The notes under the pieces were generated by a model that saw only the letters and a program-made list of their open reading frames with translations, had not been told where the DNA came from and ran no database searches. Positions 28,341 through 33,835 of a stretch of DNA of 33,835 bases are shown piece by piece. The stretch covers positions 1-33,835 of the forward strand of contig JALKBU010000549.1 in assembly GCA_023091735.1 (NCBI GenBank), written 5' to 3'. The position numbers and the translations under genes were made by a program. Each line of letters opens with the position of its first letter. Position 1 is the first letter of the stretch. The stretch is from Trichomonas tenax. Taxonomy: Eukaryota > Parabasalia > Trichomonadida > Trichomonadidae.

Positions 28341-29969
28341 TCGCCGCATTGCGGTGACGATGAATACAATAATAACAGAAGACTTTTGACGCCAAATCAA
28401 CCACCATCACAAGATCCGCCGCTACAACTCTTCAACTATTATAAACCCGATATACAGTCCATCATCCTCAGATACATGCTCTCCTGTTGCTGGAAAGATG
28501 CTTGCTGCAAACGCAATCGCTTCCGGTGCGATTTCTTAACTTCTAGAATTCAACCAATTCATCTCATGGCGCACCCTTCAGCTAGCTTTATCTCTATCGG
28601 CCACTGTCAATGATGCAAATGACTCAAGCTGGATATAGAACGCTGCTGGCGTCAAATATTCGAATATTTACGGCTTTGGACGCCTTAACCTTGGCAATGC
28701 CATCAACGTATCAGCCATGCTACCTCCGTTACCGCCAGAAATCCAGATAAACTCGTATCATACTTATCAGAATCCAGTAATTCCTTCTTGTAGAGAAGCC
28801 CCACTCAATTTCTCGCATAGGATAGGTAAGAAGATCAATTTTGCAGAGAGTGTTTTCATTGTTATTGAGAAATATACAGCATAGATCAGGTCAGCACCAT
28901 TACAAAAAAATTTATAAAGAATAATAATGATGAAGATATTATCAAGATCGGTGATTTAGTGCCACAGCCAATTAGCCCTATGATACATCCTATGAAACAT
29001 TATACGAGTCACCTAGTTCGTACGGTGAGCTTTCCATTGTTAAAAACCCTGCTAGTTCAATTCTCAAAGCAGGCAAGATAATCGAGTTCAGTTTGAATCT
29101 TAAACAAAATTTGACAAATAATTATGCGGTTTTATTTTACACGACAAATGATAGTGATATTGACCAGCCCTATCTCAATATTGTCAATTTCGAAAGAGCT
29201 GAAGATATCAATGGATATCAGACTTATCCTTCACACAACATGGCTAACAAATCAAGCATATATTATGTTGCCAATGTTGTTCTAACAAATGGAAGCATTG
29301 TGTCCATTAAATCTGGCCCATACAGTGTTTCAGTATTAAATGCAACATTCAAGCAGTATAATAGACTAGAAGCAGGTACAGACTTACATCTACCATACTG
29401 GATTGCTAATCCATATGATAATGACATAATTACAACAATTGTTGACTTTGATATCAATGAAATATTGTATAAGGCAATTAATTATAATTCAGGTTTCATC
29501 GATGTATCTATTCCAAATACGAATAGATTCACAAAAGGTGTAATTTCGATAAATCCGATTTCATGTACCAAACCAAATCCATGTTAGTCCTTCATTCAGG
29601 CCTTTGTTATTGGACAAGATATAAATGAGAATATTTCGCATATTAAATTTAATCAATCGTTTTGCCCTGAAATTTTAGGATTAGATTATCAGTCGTCAAG
29701 ACCTCCAGTAACAATTCCATTTACGAAATTGACTCCACACACAGCCCCTCCTCTAACTATAATACCAACAAAAGATACAGGAAACGTTGAGACTGGAAAT
29801 AATAAATTCAAGCCATCTTTTAATGACAATTATAGTTATATTCTCTATTCTCACAGTTCTCATCATAATCGGAGTTCTATTCCTCATCGTTCGCTACAGA
29901 ATCAAAAAGCGAGAGTTGAGCACACAGTACAAGCCAGACGTGTCTGATGCACCAGAGGATGTCCTATAG
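28341..29969 (+). pseudogene. Decayed subtilisin/kexin-like (S8) membrane protease
   Basis: One frame (28480-28884) reads like the end of a kexin-type S8 domain: VAGKMLAANAIASGAIS, TAA at 28537, LLEFNQFISWRTLQLALSL, NDSSWI, TAG at 28636, NAAGVKYSNIYGFGRLNLG. The W..NAAG...YGFG...A pattern and the WR.LQ helix are typical of the family. The serine motif just upstream is eroded (DTCSPVAG where GTS..P.A.G is expected). The frame then shifts at least three times. 29001-29587 encodes beta-rich sequence, a TAG follows at 29585, then a Pro/Thr-rich stalk, and finally a transmembrane helix (about 29825-29890) with a basic cytosolic tail ending PEDVL at 29969. Trichomonads have membrane-anchored subtilases of this layout. 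Family placement is by eye; the many breaks are seen directly. Confidence 0.68.
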
Positions 29970-30301
29970 ACTACATTTTGTTTTTTGTTTTGTTCCTAAA
30001 ATATTTGTTCATGTTTATTTTTTTGAATTAGTTATTTCAATTTCTGAAGTTTACAAAATTTCTTCGATGGCAATTTTTATAACAATCGCAGGCCAAAACT
30101 GAAGTATGTTCATGATCTGTAGGTTGCATAGGCTCTAACCGTGAAATATCTAAGACTAATTTTTGAAATAACCTTGAGCCCAAAATTCAACAAGAATTGA
30201 GCCAGTTCGAATGAAAGGGCAGAAAGAGCTAAGTTATTAAGACAAATAGAAACAAGAGCAATCTTTATTTTCAATTCTACAATTTTTATTCTACATAACA
30301 T
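29970..30301. other. AT-rich spacer between the protease pseudogene and the Myb gene
   Basis: The stretch starts with T-rich sequence after the pseudogene stop. Nothing else was recognised. Confidence 0.4.
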
Positions 30302-30850
30302 TCAGCTATTTTTAAAAAGAAGCTCATATTCGATTGAGCTTCCGAAGAATTCGGAGAATCCCAAATCTGCTTCAACCGAGCAAAAGATTTTGTCTAACAT
30401 CTTTGTTATGATTACTTCGTCTGTTGAATCATCGCTTGTACTGTATGATTCATCGACTTTAACCAACTTGTTGTTCTTCGATCTTCTTTCGAATTTCATA
30501 TCTTTATGTTGAATACCATGATATTTTGTAAGTGCCTTATGCCATCTATTCTTGATGCTGTTTCCATTTCTGCCTGGGAGGAAATGAGAAATAGCAACCC
30601 ATTTTGGTCCAAACTCTTTGTACTTCTCAACGATAATTTTATCTTCTTTGGCTGTCCAGTTCTTTGTTGATGTATCGCAGTAAAGATATGTGTTGTATCT
30701 GTCTCTGCACTGTGTTCCTGTTCTTCCTGGTAAGTGTTTAGCAACAGCTGCCCATGGTGTGATGTGCTTAACTTCAACGAGCTCCTTGATGAGTGCATCC
30801 TCCTCTGGAGAGAATCTCTTTCCCTTCATGCTTCCTGCCTTGATACGCAT
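30302..30850 (-). CDS. R2R3-type Myb DNA-binding protein
   Basis: The 182-residue protein has two canonical Myb repeats. Repeat one is about residues 10-56 (KRFSPEEDALI to PWAAVAKHLPGRTGTQCRDRYNTYL). Repeat two is about 62-109 (KNWTAKEDKIIVEKYKEFGPKWVAISHFLPGRNGNSIKNRWHKAL). These are close to the vertebrate and plant c-Myb R2R3 consensus, closer than the Myb at 3460. A basic patch (KFERRSKNNK) follows and may be a nuclear signal, then an acidic Ser/Asp stretch and a hydrophobic end. It is a likely sequence-specific transcription factor. I chose ATG 30850; the longer frame would begin with TTG. No Inr was found. Confidence 0.92.
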   Translation of the reverse strand: MRIKAGSMKGKRFSPEEDALIKELVEVKHITPWAAVAKHLPGRTGTQCRDRYNTYLYCDTSTKNWTAKEDKIIVEKYKEFGPKWVAISHFLPGRNGNSIKNRWHKALTKYHGIQHKDMKFERRSKNNKLVKVDESYSTSDDSTDEVIITKMLDKIFCSVEADLGFSEFFGSSIEYELLFKNS

Positions 30851-31684
30851 CGCTCTGTGTTGCAACTTCTAAAAATGTCAAAAGACGATAGCACACTTTT
30901 GTCCGACACTCCACAAATTGACTGTTAGTTCAAAAAATTTGCCAATCTTTCTGAATTCTTAGACTAAAATGCAAATTGAACACTATGTTTAGAAGAGGAA
31001 TGCGATAATGTTTCTCCAACTATTTAACTTTAAATCAGGGTTCCTGAAATTTCAAAAGTATTCAAAAAAGATTGAGAAGGATCCACCAGATTTGGTGAAA
31101 TAGCTCAATTATATGGCGATATGAGATGTTTATCGATTAATGGATCATTGAATAAATCAGTCCTTTGAAATAATTTTTATTTAAATTAAACCTAATATGC
31201 TTGAATTAATGCTATAAGCATTTTTATAAAATTATTCGCGTTTATTTTTTGTTTAGACTCTCAATATTAAATCGATTATTTTTTGAATTATCGGGTCTAT
31301 TCAATTGTTTAATGATATAAATGTGTTTAATATATTGCGTTGAATATTTAGTGCACAAGTGAATAAATATGTCAACTTTGAAAATGTTGATGCTCAATTA
31401 TCATAAATATATTATCAAGCAATATTGATAAAAATAATTGGTGACACTTTTTAACTGAAAATTGTTATACTTATGGAAAACTGTTGCTAATCTTAGATAG
31501 TTAATCTGATCAAAATCTTCCGGAATTAAATGCATTCAAAAAATTTCAAGTTTTCGTAGTATATAAATTATTTAATGATCAGATTCATTGTGGTTTATAT
31601 CTTTGTATAATGCTATCAATTATTCATTGTGTTAACACTCAGAAATAAATTGCCCTCACAATTTTGTCAATTTTATTCAAATCG
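30851..31684. other. AT-rich intergenic DNA, no gene seen
   Basis: There are stops in all frames and no repeats beyond simple AT tracts. A GACACTTTTT motif lies near 31444. Confidence 0.45.
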
Positions 31685-31957
31685 TTAAATATTCCTGTGT
31701 AAATTTTTGATCTTTAATTTTATTATTAATTTCTGATTCGAATTCCACAATTTATTTCCATTATCGTTATCATAATATTCTTCATAAAAAGTTCTTTCTG
31801 GATAAAATTCACTTTTTTGTTTAATTATATTATGAAATTCTTTAACAGCATTATAATCATAAATATCACCAATATATATCCATTTATTTAGTAATTTCTT
31901 GTAAATACTTCGATGCACAACTTTCTTCTTGAAAGTGTTTTTGGCCCATTTCTGCTG
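31685..31957 (-). pseudogene. Unrecognised protein relic without a start codon
   Basis: A minus-strand frame of about 90 codons reads KKVVHRSIYKKLLNKWIYI... to ...KLWNSNQ and is rich in Tyr, Lys and Asn. It contains no Met at all, so no start exists, and its 5' end runs into the inverted repeat at 31935-32018. It may be a gene cut by insertion of that element. AT-rich DNA can yield such frames by chance. Confidence 0.25.
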
Positions 31958-32018
31958 CTGCGCGCAGCCATGTAGTGGGGTATAGCTGCACACAACAGCA
32001 GAAATGGGCCAAAAACAC
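31935..32018. repeat. Perfect 23-bp inverted repeat, long hairpin
   Basis: The arms 31935-31957 and 31996-32018 are exact reverse complements (left arm starts GTGTTTTTGGCCCATTTCTG). The next 10 bases inward also pair if G-U pairs on the minus-strand RNA are allowed (CTGCGCGCAG against CTGCACACAA), giving about 33 bp of stem around an 18-nt loop. GC content is far above the local average. Confidence 0.85.
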
Positions 32019-32231
32019 CTATATAATGTAATTTATTTCTCTCACATCAAATTCAAATAGATATTCACCCTTTGTTATTGTTTTTGACATTTTCCGCTTT
32101 ACATCAAATATCACCTTTAAAAATCTGACAATCTTACACTCTACAACTTAACTCGTTGCCACGCAAAACAGTAGATCATATATTTATCGTTTTTACATGA
32201 TATTATAAATCAGTTAGTATTTTTGACAGTA

Positions 32232-32320
32232 TGACGTGTAAAATACATTTTATGACGTATAAATTCGTGTTTATGACATGTAAAACATATTTTATGACGT
32301 GTAAAGTTTATTTTTTGACA
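32232..32320 (+). repeat. Tandem array of a 21-bp unit, four copies plus a partial
   Basis: Units start at 32232, 32253, 32274 and 32295, with a partial at 32316. Each begins TGACRTRTAAA and ends in a T/A-rich stretch. The same TGACATGTAAA core recurs twice at 1094-1123 (minus strand) beside the mariner-like element and twice at 32584-32612 (TGACATGTAAC and TGGCATGTAAA). Confidence 0.85.
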
Positions 32321-32413
32321 CACATATTATATATTTATGCTCTACATACATAATCTAGTATAACAAACCAATAAAAAATGTATATTATGCGAGATAAAAA
32401 TAATAAAAATAAA

Positions 32414-32539
32414 ATGTCTTTATTTTCTCTAGATACTCTAGGTGCATGTTCTGCTGGACATGTAGATATTGTACATATTTTTGAATTTACAATAAACCAT
32501 TCAGAAGGGGCTGAAATAGAGAAAGAAGGAAAAAAGTGA
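32414..32539 (+). pseudogene. Ankyrin-repeat-like fragment (41 codons)
   Basis: A short ATG frame contains GACSAGHVDIVHIF followed by EGAEIEKEGKK. This resembles part of one ankyrin repeat of the trichomonad type (AC..GH.DIV..., then GA..E). One partial repeat cannot fold alone, so this is at best a relic of the large ankyrin gene families of these organisms. It lies between copies of the TGACATGTAAA repeat. Confidence 0.35.
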
Positions 32540-33213
32540 CTGTTTTTAAGATGGGACTGGGACAAAATAGAACAACGTGCTTTTCTGACATGTAACTTAT
32601 TTTTGGCATGTAAAGTCAGGATGTCAAAATAAAGGAAAGTGATGTGTTTGTGCGGGAAAAAAATGGAAAAGTATCAATAGGTTGAAATGGATTGAACTCA
32701 ATGCTGGAAGTCAAAGAAGACTTCATTATGAGTAGTTGTGGCCTTATAGTGAAGGATGTTATTTGTGCTATCAGCATCCTGACGATAGCACATCATCCAT
32801 TTCTCTTTGTTCATTGCAAGTTTTTGTTGCACTCCAACCCTAAGAAAACCAAGAAACTCGGTCGAAATTATCCCTTCTTGCATGGTAAATATGATTTATA
32901 AACGAATAATTTGAAGATAAAAATAAAAATTTAGCTAAAAATGAATTTTACAAAGAATATAAGGATCGAATTGAGAATCTAAATAATATAAATCAATATA
33001 TAAAATGAAAGTAACATGAAAACATTATTTAATTCATGATTCATAATTAATTATGAATTTAATGATATATTAATAATTATGAGAATAAGTAATAATATGA
33101 AAATAATCGTGTAATGAAAAAGGTATCTGTGAAAAATAAAAAATAGAAAAAAATAATAATTTTTTAATATCAAAAGTGAAAATGTAATGTGTATTAAAAA
33201 TTGAATCAATAAG
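32540..33213. other. AT-rich intergenic DNA
   Basis: A 69-codon ATG frame at 32692-32901 (+) and an overlapping minus frame are present, but neither has a recognisable domain. The segment 32690-32880 is less AT-rich than its surroundings and may be another gene relic. From 32900 on the DNA is almost only A and T. Confidence 0.35.
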
Positions 33214-33300
33214 TGGGTTCTTGCTAGGGCCTGGCTTGGCCACTCGAGGGCTTTGGAAGTCTCAGGCCGACCTCGCCCAATGACATTCTCGCAACAATTT
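33214..33300. other. GC-rich island
   Basis: Roughly 85 bases with much higher GC than the flanks. GGCCTG at 33230-33235 can pair with CAGGCC at 33263-33268. The minus strand encodes a short open stretch (EVGLRLPKPSSGQARP). It may be a dispersed repeat remnant or a structured RNA; no known RNA family is recognised. Confidence 0.4.
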
Positions 33301-33417
33301 AAACATGCATAAATATCGTTGTTTTCTTACCAATTAGGTATATGCGCGTTGATGATAGAGTTGTGGCTCGTCAACAACACTAACCTGGATGTATTTGTTA
33401 GCCAACAAAGATATTTA

Positions 33418-33520
33418 TGACACTTTTTATAAAGGTGACAATTTACCCACTCAAAAAGTGACAATTTGTTTATAAAAGTGACTTTAAGGTTCGCCAGTCA
33501 CTTTTTGATGTTCACTTTTG
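33418..33520. promoter_or_regulatory. Cluster of GTCACTTTT motifs in both orientations
   Basis: The copies are GACACTTTT at 33419-33427, AAAAGTGAC at 33454-33462 and 33474-33482, GTCACTTTT at 33497-33505 and TTCACTTTT at 33511-33519. The core TCACTTTT fits the trichomonad Inr. No start codon with a gene follows on either side within the window. Confidence 0.45.
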
Positions 33521-33835
33521 TCATAGACTCTTTTTAAGATTGAAAAAAAAGTCTGAAATAGTTAGAGTTGAAATTAAATTGCGGCATTGTTTTCATCGCT
33601 TATAGAAACTCATTTATATTAAGATGTATAGAGATAAATCGCAAAAAGACCATAATCGTTTTCAATGAATATCATATCTGTTAAAATCCTTCAATAATCA
33701 TGTATATGTTCATGTATTGGGGTAATTAACGTGAGCATTATATTGAGCGATCTGAAATCTCAAAATAAAAATATATCAAACCGAATTTCATAATAAATTA
33801 ACAAATTTATAACATACAATCCTATACCTATTTAT
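33521..33835. other. AT-rich end of window
   Basis: No gene, repeat or RNA was recognised in the final 315 bases. Confidence 0.5.

Noticed and set aside
32335..32565. 76-residue minus-strand frame with a hydrophobic end.
   Set aside because: It is antisense to the ankyrin-like fragment, which makes better sense on the plus strand.
1..33835. tRNA, rRNA, spliceosomal RNA, CRISPR arrays and viral sequences.
   Set aside because: I looked for the tRNA B-box on both strands, for U6 ACAGAGA in context and for regular direct-repeat arrays, and found none that hold up. No virus-like gene was recognised.

Overview
The window is a piece of nuclear DNA from an AT-rich, intron-poor protist, and the evidence points to a parabasalid (trichomonad) such as Trichomonas or Tritrichomonas. 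Three things support this. First, 7643-8311 (-) encodes a protein with the Inr-binding domain (IBD) of trichomonad IBP39. Second, several genes have a TCAYTW initiator (Inr) 7-17 nt upstream of the ATG, as expected for trichomonad promoters with very short 5' leaders. Third, there are three R2R3-type Myb genes, uninterrupted reading frames, and a mariner-sized inverted-repeat element flanked by TA. The standard genetic code fits: TAA, TAG and TGA all end genes.

Layout. 1-3.4 kb: a ubiquitin-like-domain gene (-), then a decayed mariner-like element (1157-2421). 3.4-6.4 kb: a Myb gene (+), then 2.4 kb with no convincing gene but with a C/T-rich array at 5303-5467. 6.4-8.3 kb: a protein kinase (-) and the IBD protein (-). 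9.5-10.3 kb: a broken Myb gene (-). 11.0-15.7 kb: VPS4 (-) and a bromodomain gene (+) share a 217-bp divergent promoter, followed by a secreted GH31 alpha-glucosidase (+). 16.4-21.1 kb: a Rab GTPase (+), a short Sec23/24-like protein (-) and a UvrD-type helicase (+). 21.6-27.1 kb: a Ser/Asp-rich phosphoprotein (+), an unknown basic protein (+), a tail-anchored coiled-coil protein (-) and a RhoGAP (-). 28.3-30.0 kb: a heavily decayed subtilisin/kexin-like membrane protease (+). 30.3-30.85 kb: a Myb gene (-). From 31 kb onward there are only relics and repeats: a perfect 23-bp inverted repeat, a 21-bp tandem repeat, an ankyrin-like fragment, a GC-rich island and a cluster of GTCACTTTT motifs.

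Functional themes. Membrane traffic is well represented (VPS4/ESCRT, Rab, Sec23/24-like, ER-type glucosidase, RhoGAP). So is chromatin and transcription (IBD protein, Mybs, bromodomain). The genes are single units on both strands, not operons. I found no tRNA, rRNA, snRNA or CRISPR array by eye. Where the longest open frame began with a non-ATG codon, I moved the start to the first in-frame ATG.
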